Positions 54,277 to 63,918 of a stretch of 64,000 bases of DNA are shown here, piece after piece. The stretch comes from Oceanospirillum multiglobuliferum (GTDB lineage Bacteria; Pseudomonadota; Gammaproteobacteria; Pseudomonadales; Halomonadaceae): NCBI RefSeq assembly GCF_900167095.1, contig NZ_FUXG01000003.1:192907-256906 (forward strand), read 5' to 3'. Position 1 is the stretch's first letter; the number at the start of each line of letters is the position of its first letter. The notes beneath the pieces were generated by a model. That model saw only the letters and a program-made list of their open reading frames with translations. It searched no databases and was not told the origin of the DNA. A program made the position numbers and the translations under genes.

Positions 54277-55674
54277 ATGTCCGACTTTACTCCGGTTGAT
54301 AAACAAACGGCTGCGATAAAAGTGCCGCCACACTCGTTAGAGGCGGAAAGGGCAGTACTGGGCGGCTTGCTACTAGACAATGAGGCTTGGGATGGTGCTG
54401 CAGAGCGCTTAACAGGAAAAGATTTTTACCGACGAGATCATCGGCTAATTTTTGAAGCGATGGCAAGTTTAGCTGAGTTTGCTAAGCCTTTTGATGTGGT
54501 AACTATTTCAGAAGTGCTTGAGCAGAAAAAAGAGCTAGATCAGGTGGGTGGTTTGCCTTACCTAGCTGAGCTAGCGCGTAACACGCCATCTGCAAGCAAT
54601 ATATTGGCTTATGCTGAGATCGTACGCGAGCGTTCAACACTACGTCAACTGATCAAAGCCTCTAACAAAATAGCGGAAACGGCTTTTGATGCGCAGGGTA
54701 AAACTTCAGATGAGCTGCTCAATGAAGCGGAACGCTTGGTATTTGAGATTTCTGAGTCTCGTCCTAAATTTGGTGGGCCAGAAGGGGTAGCCACTATCCT
54801 GCGTAAAACGATTGAGCGTATTGATGAGTTATATAAGCTTGATACTGCCATGACGGGCTTAAGTACAGGCTTTAAAGATCTTGATGCCATGACCTCTGGT
54901 TTACAGCCTTCGGATCTTGTGATTGTGGCAGGCCGTCCTTCGATGGGTAAGACCACTTTTGCGATGAATATTGCAGAGCATGCCACCTTGTCTCAGAAAA
55001 AACCTGTGGTCGTGTTCAGTATGGAGATGCCAAGTGAGTCTCTTATGTTGCGTATGTTGTCATCGCTAGGACGTATTGATCAAACCAATGTGCGTACGGG
55101 TAAACTGGGTGATGATGATTGGCCTCGGCTCACTTCAGCTGTCAACCTGCTGGAAAGTCAGCCCTTATTTGTAGATGACACCCCTGCTCTAACACCTAAT
55201 GAAATGAGGGCGCGTATACGTCGACTAGCACGTGAAAATGGTGATATAGGCTTAGTCGTAATTGACTATCTGCAATTGATGCGTGTGCCAGGGCTATCTG
55301 ATAATCGCACAGCTGAGATCTCTGAAATTTCACGCTCGTTAAAAGGTTTGGCAAAAGAATTTAATTGCCCCGTGATTGCACTGTCTCAGCTTAACCGAAG
55401 CTTAGAGCAGCGTCCTAATAAACGCCCCGTGATGTCTGATTTACGTGAATCTGGTGCGATTGAGCAAGATGCGGATGTTATTGCATTCATTTATCGTGAT
55501 GAGGTGTATAACAAGGATGATGAGAGTAATAAAGGCATAGCTGAAGTGATTATTGGCAAGCAGCGTAATGGCCCTATTGGCAACGTAAAGTTGGCATTTG
55601 TTGGTAAATACACTCGCTTTGAAGATTTAGCACCGGACTACTATAGTCAGTATGGACATAATTCGGATGAATAA
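54277..55674 (+). CDS. dnaB: replicative DNA helicase DnaB
   Basis: A hexameric 5'-3' helicase of the replication fork, 465 residues. The N-terminal primase-interacting domain starts VPPHSLEAERAVLGGLLLDNEAWD. The RecA-like motor has Walker A GRPSMGKTTFAMN, Walker B VVIDYLQLM and the LSQLNRSLEQR motif. There is no intein. It follows rplI as in many bacteria; alr, the usual next gene, is not here. Confidence 0.97.
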   Translation: MSDFTPVDKQTAAIKVPPHSLEAERAVLGGLLLDNEAWDGAAERLTGKDFYRRDHRLIFEAMASLAEFAKPFDVVTISEVLEQKKELDQVGGLPYLAELARNTPSASNILAYAEIVRERSTLRQLIKASNKIAETAFDAQGKTSDELLNEAERLVFEISESRPKFGGPEGVATILRKTIERIDELYKLDTAMTGLSTGFKDLDAMTSGLQPSDLVIVAGRPSMGKTTFAMNIAEHATLSQKKPVVVFSMEMPSESLMLRMLSSLGRIDQTNVRTGKLGDDDWPRLTSAVNLLESQPLFVDDTPALTPNEMRARIRRLARENGDIGLVVIDYLQLMRVPGLSDNRTAEISEISRSLKGLAKEFNCPVIALSQLNRSLEQRPNKRPVMSDLRESGAIEQDADVIAFIYRDEVYNKDDESNKGIAEVIIGKQRNGPIGNVKLAFVGKYTRFEDLAPDYYSQYGHNSDE

Positions 55675-55797
55675 AGTCTTTGGCTATGGCTTGCCTAGTA
55701 GACAATAACCCCTATAATGCCCTCCCCTTATTGAAGCCTCGATTGTAGACTTAACTGTAGAGGCTTTAATTGAATTAATGATAGTTAAGGAGCTTGA

Positions 55798-56097
55798 ATG
55801 GCTGGCAAATTTCGCCCAGGTGCGCGCCGTACCCGTACCCCAAAATTGCAAGGCAAAGGAGTCTTGGAGTCGATTACAACAGAGGGACCATTCCAAGAAT
55901 GGTTAGGGATGCCTGAGTTATATCGTCATACCCTAGTGGTAGATGCTGTAAGCTATTCATATCAAACAGAAGATCCAGAGCTGTCAGTAGCTTTAGGGGA
56001 TGTAGTGGTTTTTCGTTATAAAGAAGCAGGCAAGGCACTTTGGATTGATCGTAATTCTTTAGGTGTTTGGATTGACCCTGCCACTTTTAGCCGATAA
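55798..56097 (+). CDS. uncharacterised 99-aa protein
   Basis: A basic N-terminus (MAGKFRPGARRTRTPKLQGKG) precedes a compact domain with conserved-looking aromatic and acidic residues and a WIDRNSLGVWID end. It has no signal peptide or membrane helix. AAGGAG is placed well before the ATG. It lies between dnaB and the convergent prephenate dehydratase gene. No family is recognised. Confidence 0.6.
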   Translation: MAGKFRPGARRTRTPKLQGKGVLESITTEGPFQEWLGMPELYRHTLVVDAVSYSYQTEDPELSVALGDVVVFRYKEAGKALWIDRNSLGVWIDPATFSR

Positions 56098-56163
56098 GCG
56101 GCAATGATTAGCAAGAGAGCACAACAATGATGGCCGTTGCGGTGCTCTCGTACAACTGACTTA

Positions 56164-57048
56164 CTAAGATAAAGTCCCACCTTTTTTGCGCCACTGATGT
56201 GGCTGATAAGTGCCTAAAATACGAATATCCTGTGCAAAAAAAGCCAACTCTTCTAAAGCGTTAATCATTCCCTGTTCATCTTGATGTGCCTCTACGTCGA
56301 CATAGAATGAAGTTGCCTGAAAGCTGCCTGTATTCATATAGCTTTCTAGTTTGATCATGTTGATACCATTCGTCGCAAACCCGCCCATTGCCTTATATAA
56401 CGCTGCTGGCATATTTCGCACACGGAACATCAATGAGGTTAGATAGCGTTTGCCAACTTCGTAAGCAGGGACTTCTGCTTGACGGGATAGAATAATGAAG
56501 CGAGTCGTATTGCCATCAAAATCTTGAAAATTCTCCTGCAGAATCTCCATTTCATACAGCTCAGCAGCTAAAGAGGAAGCAATAGCGGCACGACTCTTGT
56601 CTTGTAATTGCATTATCTCTCGTGCAGCACCTGCGGTATCCGATTTTACATCGGTGGCAAGGCCTAGCCGCATAATGTTGTTGTCACACTGAGCTAAGGC
56701 TTGAGGGTGAGAACAAACCGTTTGAATATCCGTTAATGTGCTACCTTTTAAACCAATTAGGCAATGATTAATGCTTTCAAAATGTTCGCCTATAATGGAA
56801 AGGTGGGTTTTGGGTAACTGCCGATAGATCTCTTCAACTCGACCTGCTGTAGAGTTCTCTATTGGAATCATGGCTAGTTCAGCAGCACCTTTTTCGACCA
56901 TCTGCATAGCTTCTGTGAAAGTGCCACAGGGCACAGGTGTAAAAGCGGGGGTTGCTGTACGACAGGCCAAGTGAGAATAGGCGCCCAGATGACCCTGAAA
57001 AGCGATAATCGGCTCAGGACTTGCATCTGAAGTATTGATCTCTGACAC
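56164..57048 (-). CDS. pheA: prephenate dehydratase (monofunctional, with ACT domain)
   Basis: It converts prephenate to phenylpyruvate in phenylalanine synthesis. The 294-residue protein lacks the N-terminal chorismate mutase of the usual gammaproteobacterial P-protein. The PDT domain has AFQGHLGAYSHLACR, MIPIENSTAGRV and the NTTRFIILS motif. The ACT regulatory domain contains GINMIKLESYMNTG. The sequence style recalls the alphaproteobacterial type. A second, fused pheA may exist elsewhere in the genome. Confidence 0.88.
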   Translation of the reverse strand: MSEINTSDASPEPIIAFQGHLGAYSHLACRTATPAFTPVPCGTFTEAMQMVEKGAAELAMIPIENSTAGRVEEIYRQLPKTHLSIIGEHFESINHCLIGLKGSTLTDIQTVCSHPQALAQCDNNIMRLGLATDVKSDTAGAAREIMQLQDKSRAAIASSLAAELYEMEILQENFQDFDGNTTRFIILSRQAEVPAYEVGKRYLTSLMFRVRNMPAALYKAMGGFATNGINMIKLESYMNTGSFQATSFYVDVEAHQDEQGMINALEELAFFAQDIRILGTYQPHQWRKKGGTLS

Positions 57049-57254
57049 GGAAATATTCCTATTAAGGTCTTAGGTTACAATAGCTCTACAAAAAAGAATC
57101 GAAAGAGATTTCTTTTATTGTAGTATCGGTTAAAACTACACACGATAAAAATATAAATAAAAGTTATCTTAATTTTTCTGCATTAAATAGCAGCTAATCT
57201 ACTAGATACAATAATGAAAAATTGCGCCAAGAAAATAATAAGACGGAGAGAAAT

Positions 57255-58877
57255 ATGAGCCAGTCGTCCCCGGGAACATCTGTACAAACCAAAATTACCA
57301 TTGCGCTGCTTTTGGTGTTTGTTCTCGTCCTTGTTGTATCAATGGTTTTCAGTGTACGTAATGAGCGTGCGATGGTTGAACAAGTGATTCTGCAGCATAC
57401 GCAAGACACTGCGGACTCCTACTTTGATGCAGTCAATATTATGATGATCACAGGTACGTTAAACAACCGTGATATTTTGCGTCAAAAGGTGATGAGTCAA
57501 CCGGATGTAGTGGATGCGCGTATTATTCGTGGGGATGCGGTTTCTGGTGTATTTGGGGGTGGCCGTGCAGAGGAGCAAGCCAAAGATGACTTAGATCGTA
57601 GAGCCTTATCAGGCGAGCGCATTAGTGAAATTGTGGCCACTGATAAAGGTCGTGTATTAACAGTTTTAAATCCGATGGTTGCCAGTAAAGACTATCGCGG
57701 CACCAACTGCTTAATGTGCCACGTAGTCGATGAAGGCACTGTGTTAGGTGCTGTACGCGTGAGCTATTCGTTAGACACCTTAGACTCCCATATCAACGAT
57801 AATCTCTGGTCATTGGCAGGTACTCAAATTGTTCTGTTCGTTGCTGGCTTTTTGGTCATTGTTTACTTGCTTAACCGTTTAATTGTTAAACCGTTGAACA
57901 CTTTGCGTGATGTGATGCAGCAGGTTGAGCGCAACTCTGATCTGTCGGTAGAAGTGAAAGGTATTACCAGTAAAGATGAAATTGGTGCTGTAGCCGCAGC
58001 CTTTAATAATATGCTCGGGCGCTTCAGAACCAGTATGCAGCAAGTATCTGGTATGGCGCATGATTTGAAAGGAGCTGCAGAAAGTATCTCTAAAGTAGCT
58101 GAAAGCACCGTGTCAGCCGTTAATAGTCAACGTAAAGGCACGGAAACCGTTGTGAGTGCGATGCATCAGGTTGAGATGAATGCCCATGAGGTTAAAAGTT
58201 ACGCCGAGCGTGCATCTGATGCCTCATCGAGTGCGGATCATGAGGCTCAGATGGGTGCAAAATTAACCAGTACCGCAATCGCAGCCATTAGTCGTCTAAC
58301 AGGAGAGATTGAGCAAGCCTCAGGTGTGATATCTAAAGTAGGTAACTATAGCTCTGAAGTGGGTACTGTATTGGATGTGATCACCTCTATTGCAGAGCAA
58401 ACTAATTTATTAGCACTAAATGCAGCTATTGAGGCGGCTCGTGCAGGTGAGGCAGGCCGAGGCTTTGCAGTTGTTGCTGATGAGGTGCGTTCACTCGCCA
58501 ACCGTACTCATGAGTCGACATTAGAGGTACATAAAACAATTGAACAGTTACAGCAAGAGGTCGCTGAAGCTATTCAAATGATGCAAGGCGCTCAGCAAAG
58601 CACGAAAAGCAGTGTAGATGAGGTGGAAAAGGTATCCAGCTCCTTACAACAGATCGCTGCAGCAGTGTCTGGTATCAATAGCTTGAATGGTCAGATGACA
58701 GTATCTGCTCAACAGCAGGAAAAAGCGTCAGCAGAAGTTAATCGTAGTGTACAAGAGATTAGCGCTATCGCAGAAAAAACCTCTCAGGAGGCCAGTCAAG
58801 GTGTTGCTGTGAGTGAAAGCTTGCTGGCTTTGGCTGTTCAGTTAGAAAAAATGGTTGATCAATTTAAACTTAGATAA
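57255..58877 (+). CDS. methyl-accepting chemotaxis protein with periplasmic CxxCH heme motif
   Basis: A 540-residue chemoreceptor. A first helix (about 14-34) and a periplasmic domain (about 35-185) are followed by a second helix (about 187-207), HAMP and the signalling hairpin with [24 protein letters not shown]. The periplasmic domain contains C152-L-M-C155-H156, a c-type heme attachment motif, in a PAS/Cache-like setting ([13 protein letters not shown]). This suggests redox, oxygen or nitric oxide sensing, as in known heme-containing receptors. The ATG at 57255 has GGAG before it. Confidence 0.9.
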   Translation: MSQSSPGTSVQTKITIALLLVFVLVLVVSMVFSVRNERAMVEQVILQHTQDTADSYFDAVNIMMITGTLNNRDILRQKVMSQPDVVDARIIRGDAVSGVFGGGRAEEQAKDDLDRRALSGERISEIVATDKGRVLTVLNPMVASKDYRGTNCLMCHVVDEGTVLGAVRVSYSLDTLDSHINDNLWSLAGTQIVLFVAGFLVIVYLLNRLIVKPLNTLRDVMQQVERNSDLSVEVKGITSKDEIGAVAAAFNNMLGRFRTSMQQVSGMAHDLKGAAESISKVAESTVSAVNSQRKGTETVVSAMHQVEMNAHEVKSYAERASDASSSADHEAQMGAKLTSTAIAAISRLTGEIEQASGVISKVGNYSSEVGTVLDVITSIAEQTNLLALNAAIEAARAGEAGRGFAVVADEVRSLANRTHESTLEVHKTIEQLQQEVAEAIQMMQGAQQSTKSSVDEVEKVSSSLQQIAAAVSGINSLNGQMTVSAQQQEKASAEVNRSVQEISAIAEKTSQEASQGVAVSESLLALAVQLEKMVDQFKLR

Positions 58878-58901
58878 TAAGTTTTGATCTGTAGGTTTGA
58901 A

Positions 58902-58937
58902 AAAAGAGCCGATTTCAGTCGGCTCTTTTATATTTTT
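58902..58937 (+). terminator. terminator of the heme chemoreceptor gene
   Basis: AAAAGAGCCGA and TCGGCTCTTTT form a perfect 11-bp stem with a 6-base loop, followed by a T-rich tail. It may also serve the convergent NERD gene. Confidence 0.82.
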
Positions 58938-58963
58938 TAGATTGTGCTTTGTTTAGCTGAGCT

Positions 58964-59773
58964 TCACTTTGGGGTATCAGGCTCACTACTTTTTCGGCTG
59001 GGTCTAATATCCCTTGCTTTAATAATACCCGGTCCCCCTCCTATCTTGCGTGTTCGAATAATCATAGGTCTTTGAGATTTTCTAACTTTAGCCGTTTGTT
59101 CATTCGTTAGTGACTGATCTGGTTGTGCCACAGGGTAATTTTCTCTGTGGATCTCATTACCGACAATAAAGTCGGCACAAGCGTATAAGTCTGAGGAAAT
59201 AAAGCGAAACACATCCATGCCACCAAACTGTTGATACACGCGCTTTTTATAGGAGTTGAAGTGGCGAGTGATAGTGTTGGTCAGCTGTTCTGCAAAGAGA
59301 ATATTGGATGAATTAATACCGTTGCCTTGTAGGCCGCTTTTCGGAGCCTGAATAAACATTAATTCGATCGGTAAACCATCAAAGGTTTTTTGTACACCAT
59401 TATGCTTGCTGAGAATCAGTTCGACATTTTTGACCAGATTGTCGCGTAGAGATTTGCTGACATGTTTAAACAGATCGGTCGGGTTCTCCATAGGGATATC
59501 CCGGCCTTTGACGCTGCGCACCCATTCTTGACGATAGTTCACCTCAATTTTGCCATACAGCGTACGGCTATTGATTAGGGTGATACCAAAACTGTGTAGC
59601 ACGATATGATCAATGTTTACCATGCGGTCATAAACATCAATCTGAGCATTGTTGATAATAATAAAATCATCGCTCTCAGCGAAGGCGGTTTTCAGCTTGC
59701 TGGCAACATCAGCACAGTTTTCCTCTGCGCGTGAGTCGGTGTCTGGACGATAACTGTATTCGGTTAGAATCAT
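58964..59773 (-). CDS. NERD domain protein
   Basis: A 269-residue soluble protein. Residues about 15-130 match the NERD (nuclease-related) pattern: DDFIIINNAQID, then NIDHIVLHSFGITLINSRTLYG, in which the usual ExK is replaced by NSR. The nuclease may therefore be inactive. The C-terminal 60 residues are basic and Pro/Arg-rich, suggesting nucleic acid binding. It is divergent from parC. The role is unknown. Confidence 0.7.
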   Translation of the reverse strand: MILTEYSYRPDTDSRAEENCADVASKLKTAFAESDDFIIINNAQIDVYDRMVNIDHIVLHSFGITLINSRTLYGKIEVNYRQEWVRSVKGRDIPMENPTDLFKHVSKSLRDNLVKNVELILSKHNGVQKTFDGLPIELMFIQAPKSGLQGNGINSSNILFAEQLTNTITRHFNSYKKRVYQQFGGMDVFRFISSDLYACADFIVGNEIHRENYPVAQPDQSLTNEQTAKVRKSQRPMIIRTRKIGGGPGIIKARDIRPSRKSSEPDTPK

Positions 59774-59960
59774 GCGTTAATGCTCTAATGAAGTCCTTGG
59801 ATAGCCTAACAATTATAGTCAGAAAAATATGCTAATGAGTAGCTGCACTTTAGGTATAGCTTTAAAAAGTAAAGTAATCATTTCCAAGATGCTGTAAAGA
59901 TAAACAGATGTTAGACTGCACGGCATTAAGATTCATCTCTACAGTGGACTAACTTTTTCA

Positions 59961-62213
59961 ATGAGCGCACATATCAGTCATGAGGGTGTTGAGCAGATAT
60001 CGCTCAAGCAATACACCGAAAAAGCTTACCTCGATTATTCCATGTACGTCATTTTAGATCGTGCACTACCTCATATTGGCGATGGTCTAAAACCTGTTCA
60101 GCGTCGTATTGTTTATGCAATGTCAGAGCTTGGCTTAAAAGCCAGCGCTAAACATAAGAAGTCTGCGCGTACAGTTGGTGATGTTTTAGGTAAGTTCCAT
60201 CCTCATGGAGATAGTGCTTGCTATGAAGCCATGGTGTTGATGGCGCAGCCATTTTCATATCGATACCCATTGGTTGATGGGCAAGGTAATTGGGGTTCTC
60301 CAGATGACCCCAAATCTTTTGCAGCGATGCGTTACACAGAAGCGCGATTAGCACGCTATGCTGAGCTTCTGCTGTCAGAGTTAGGGCAGGGTACAGCGGA
60401 TTGGGTGCCGAATTTTGATGGCACATTAGATGAGCCTTCGGTCTTGCCTGCTCGTGTACCTAACATTCTCTTGAATGGATCAATGGGTATAGCCGTTGGT
60501 ATGGCAACTGATATCCCTCCACATAACTTGAGAGAGTTAGTACAGGCTTGTATTCAACTATTAAATCAACCCGATGCTAGCCTTTCAGATTTGATGCGCT
60601 TTGTTAAAGCGCCAGATTATCCGACTGATGCTGAAATTATCACACCGCATGCTGATATTGAAAAAATTTATGAAACGGGTAGAGGAAGCATCCGTCAGAG
60701 GGCGTTATATCAAATTGAAGATGGCGATGTTGTGATCACCGCCCTGCCTTACCAAGTGTCAGGCGCAAAGATTCTTGAGCAAATTGCCGCGCAAATGCAG
60801 GCCAAAAAGTTACCAATGGTAGTTGATCTGCGTGATGAATCTGACCATGAGAACCCTACGCGCTTAGTGATTGTACCGCGTTCAAATCGTGTAGATGTTG
60901 AGCCGATCATGGCACATTTGTTTGCTACGACAGATTTGGAACGTAGCTACCGCATCAATTTGAATATGATTGGTACGGATGGTCGGCCCCAGGTTAAAGG
61001 TTTGGTTGAGATTTTAACCGAGTGGCTGGCCTATCGTCGTGCCACAGTACGCAGACGTTTGGATTTCCGCCTAAAAAAAGTGATTGATCGGTTGCACTTG
61101 CTGCAAGGCTTGCTCATCGCATATCTGAATATTGATGAGGTCATTGAGATTATTCGTCAAGAAGATGAGCCAAAAACTGTGCTGGTGGCGCGCTTTGGCT
61201 TAAGCGAGCGTCAATCAGAAGCAATTTTAGAGCTGAAATTGCGTCAATTGGCGAAGTTAGAGGAAGTGCGAATTCGGGGTGAACAGGACGAGCTGTCGGA
61301 AGAGCGCAAACAACTAGAGCATCTGTTAGGTTCTGAGTTGGCCTTAAATCAGCTGATTGAAGCGGAGCTGCAAGCGGATGCGGACAAATACGGTGATGTG
61401 CGTCGCTCCCCCTTAGTTGAGCGCCATGAAGCTAAGGCGTTGTCAGAAGTTGACCTTGTAGGAGCTGATCCAGTTACTATCGTGCTATCTAAGCAGGGTT
61501 GGGTGCGTGCTGCAAAAGGCCATGACATTGATCCAACTACCTTAAGCTATAAAGCGGGAGATGGTTTTCACTTAGTCGCCAGAGGTAAATCTAATCAGCA
61601 GGTTGTATTCATAGATAGTAGTGGTCGTAGCTATTCATTGGCTGCACATTCGCTACCTTCAGCGCGAGGCCAGGGTGAGCCATTAACTGGAAAAATCAAT
61701 CCGCCCTCAGGTGCTTCTTTTGAAGGTATGTTGATCTGTGACGAGGCGCAGCGCTATTTAATGGCAAGTGATGCAGGTTATGGTTTTGTAGTGCAAGCCT
61801 CAGAGATGTTGGCTAAAAATAAAGTTGGTAAAGCACTATTGACTGTTCCTAAGGGCGGAGAAGTGCTGTCACCAGTATTATTGCCTACAGCTGATAATCT
61901 ACAGGTGGCGGTTGTAAGTACAGAAGGTCGTTTATTGTTATTTAAATTAGAGCAACTGCCTGTTTTAAGCAAAGGTAAAGGCAATAAAATGATTGATATT
62001 GCCGCGCTTAAAGCTGCGGGGCGAGAAGAATATGTCAAGGCAATTGTTGTCCTGTCTGTAGATGACCAGCTGATTGTTCATGCAGGCAAACGCCACTTAG
62101 TACTTAAAGGTAGTGATTTGGAGCATTATCAAGGTGAGCGTGGTCGCAGAGGTAACAAATTACCAAGAGGTTTCCAAAAAGTTGATCTGCTAGAAGTTAA
62201 AACCCAAGAATAG
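59961..62213 (+). CDS. parC: DNA topoisomerase IV subunit A ParC
   Basis: The breakage-reunion subunit of topoisomerase IV, which decatenates daughter chromosomes. The 750-residue protein has the quinolone-region segment [19 protein letters not shown], the active-site Y125 in AMRYTEARL, and the GrlA/ParC-type short beta-pinwheel C-terminus. The serine in HGDSA and the later acidic position (about 80-85) are of the susceptible type. parE is not adjacent. Confidence 0.96.
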   Translation: MSAHISHEGVEQISLKQYTEKAYLDYSMYVILDRALPHIGDGLKPVQRRIVYAMSELGLKASAKHKKSARTVGDVLGKFHPHGDSACYEAMVLMAQPFSYRYPLVDGQGNWGSPDDPKSFAAMRYTEARLARYAELLLSELGQGTADWVPNFDGTLDEPSVLPARVPNILLNGSMGIAVGMATDIPPHNLRELVQACIQLLNQPDASLSDLMRFVKAPDYPTDAEIITPHADIEKIYETGRGSIRQRALYQIEDGDVVITALPYQVSGAKILEQIAAQMQAKKLPMVVDLRDESDHENPTRLVIVPRSNRVDVEPIMAHLFATTDLERSYRINLNMIGTDGRPQVKGLVEILTEWLAYRRATVRRRLDFRLKKVIDRLHLLQGLLIAYLNIDEVIEIIRQEDEPKTVLVARFGLSERQSEAILELKLRQLAKLEEVRIRGEQDELSEERKQLEHLLGSELALNQLIEAELQADADKYGDVRRSPLVERHEAKALSEVDLVGADPVTIVLSKQGWVRAAKGHDIDPTTLSYKAGDGFHLVARGKSNQQVVFIDSSGRSYSLAAHSLPSARGQGEPLTGKINPPSGASFEGMLICDEAQRYLMASDAGYGFVVQASEMLAKNKVGKALLTVPKGGEVLSPVLLPTADNLQVAVVSTEGRLLLFKLEQLPVLSKGKGNKMIDIAALKAAGREEYVKAIVVLSVDDQLIVHAGKRHLVLKGSDLEHYQGERGRRGNKLPRGFQKVDLLEVKTQE

Positions 62214-62229
62214 ATTTCAGTGGGTTAGT

Positions 62230-62266
62230 AAAAAGGTCAAGCTTTGTCATATTGCTTGGCCTTTTT
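62230..62266 (+). terminator. parC terminator
   Basis: AAAAAGG.CAAGC pairs with GCTTG.CCTTTTT across an 11-base loop, with one mismatch and a T-run in the right arm. It starts 16 bases after the parC stop codon. Confidence 0.75.
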
Positions 62267-62375
62267 ACGGTTCGTGATCGGCAAAAAAAAGTAGAACTGA
62301 TATACTGGAAGCTGTTTTCTAGCCCTCTTTATGACTTCATATTAGCCCTTTACAGTGGCTGCAACAGGCAGGTTC

Positions 62376-63587
62376 ATGAAAGAAATTATCTTGATCAATA
62401 TATCGGGCGTTGATAAGCCTGGATTAACTTCATCTATTACCGAAATTTTAGCGGGTTACGGTGTTAATATTCTTGATATTGGGCAAGCCGTTATCCATGA
62501 CACTCTGTCATTGGGTATCTTGATACATATACCGGAAGAAGCCGAGTCGTCACCGGTTCTGCGTGATGTGCTTTTTAAAGCGCATGAACTAGGTGTCAAT
62601 ATTCGATTCACACCTGTTTCGAGTGACAGTTATGACCATTGGGTTGAAGGTCAGGGTAAGTCACGCTATATCGTGACTTTACTAGCTCGCAGAATTACAG
62701 CGGAGCATATTGCTAAAGTGACTGGTGTAGTGGCGAATAATGGGTTGAATATAGACCGAATCAATCGTTTGTCCGGTCGTATTCCCTTGCAACAGCTGAT
62801 AGAACAAAGTCGCGCTTGTGTTGAGTTCTCTGTGAGAGGGAATCCTGATGATCCTGCACAGATTCGCGGTGAGTTTTTGAGTTTGGCAAATCAACTGGGT
62901 GTGGATATCTCTTTCCAAGAGGATAACGTTTTCCGCCGTAATCGTCGGTTGGTCGTATTTGATATGGACTCGACGCTAATCGAAGCAGAAGTGATTGATG
63001 AGCTGGCCAAGTGTGCAGGGGTTGGCGAGCAAGTTTCTGAAATCACTGAAAGTGCAATGCGTGGTGAAATTGACTTCACTGAAAGCTTCAAACGGCGCGT
63101 GGCATTGCTCAAGGGTTTAGATGAGTCTGTTTTGAGTGAGATTGCTCAGAATCTGCCAATTACCGAAGGCGCTGAGAAACTCATTTCGACTTTAAAGGCG
63201 CTCGGTTATAAAACGGCCATTTTGTCAGGTGGCTTTACGTACTTTGGCCAGTATCTTCAGTCGAAATTAGGGATCGATTACGTATATGCAAACGAGCTTG
63301 AAATCAAAGACGGCAAAGTGACGGGTAATGTTACTGGTATCGTGGTGGATGGTGAGCGTAAACGTGAATTGCTAAAGCAAATCGCGCAGCAAGAAGGTGT
63401 ACGATTGGAGCAAACCATCGCGGTTGGTGACGGTGCAAATGACCTACCAATGCTGGGAACGGCAGGTTTAGGTATTGCATTCAGAGCTAAGCCTATTGTA
63501 AAAGAAAGTGCTAAACACTCGCTTTCAACATTAGGATTGGATGCCATTCTCTACCTAATCGGTTACAGCGACCGAGATCTAGACTAA
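62376..63587 (+). CDS. serB: phosphoserine phosphatase SerB
   Basis: The last step of serine synthesis. The 403-residue protein carries two N-terminal ACT-like domains (IILINISGVDKPGLTSSI and the following repeat). The HAD core has the nucleophile D196 and D198 in FDMDSTLIEAEVIDELA, the AILSGGFTYF motif and VGDGANDLPML. The ATG at 62376 gives the family's start. This ACT-ACT form is typical of gammaproteobacteria such as Pseudomonas. Confidence 0.96.
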   Translation: MKEIILINISGVDKPGLTSSITEILAGYGVNILDIGQAVIHDTLSLGILIHIPEEAESSPVLRDVLFKAHELGVNIRFTPVSSDSYDHWVEGQGKSRYIVTLLARRITAEHIAKVTGVVANNGLNIDRINRLSGRIPLQQLIEQSRACVEFSVRGNPDDPAQIRGEFLSLANQLGVDISFQEDNVFRRNRRLVVFDMDSTLIEAEVIDELAKCAGVGEQVSEITESAMRGEIDFTESFKRRVALLKGLDESVLSEIAQNLPITEGAEKLISTLKALGYKTAILSGGFTYFGQYLQSKLGIDYVYANELEIKDGKVTGNVTGIVVDGERKRELLKQIAQQEGVRLEQTIAVGDGANDLPMLGTAGLGIAFRAKPIVKESAKHSLSTLGLDAILYLIGYSDRDLD

Positions 63588-63596
63588 GAAACAAAA

Positions 63597-63629
63597 CCAC
63601 AAAAAGCCTGCGTCATGGGCTTTTTGTGG
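63597..63629 (+). terminator. serB terminator
   Basis: CCACAAAAAGCC and GGCTTTTTGTGG form a perfect 12-bp stem with a 9-base loop. The T-run lies inside the right arm. Confidence 0.8.
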
Positions 63630-63702
63630 CTGCTCTATTAAAGAAGGAAGAGGACGAAAACAGTCGGTTTTGAAATAAAACTACAAAAGTTTAATAAAAC
63701 AG

Positions 63703-63730
63703 TTGCTTAGTGCTCAGAGGTGCGTATAAT
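63703..63730 (+). promoter_or_regulatory. rRNA operon promoter P1 (candidate)
   Basis: TTGCTT and a perfect TATAAT are 16 bases apart. An A/T-rich stretch (63670-63700) resembling an UP element precedes them. A GC-containing discriminator follows. Confidence 0.65.
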
Positions 63731-63830
63731 TCGCCCTCGTTGTCAGGCAGAGATGTTCGGCAGCTTGTGTAACCGCTTGTTTTCTTTAAGTTTTCGAAAT
63801 GATCACTGAAAAGAAAGTTGAAAAAAGTGG

Positions 63831-63860
63831 TTGACAATACGAGGTTCGGTCCTGTAGAAT
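63831..63860 (+). promoter_or_regulatory. rRNA operon promoter P2 (candidate)
   Basis: A perfect TTGACA and TAGAAT are 18 bases apart, again after A-rich DNA. Together with the upstream element this is the tandem promoter layout of rrn operons. Confidence 0.75.
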
Positions 63861-63918
63861 ACGCAGCCTCAGTTGAGCGAAGTGATCGAGATTCTGTCTC
63901 TCCTTCGATTAACTAAAT

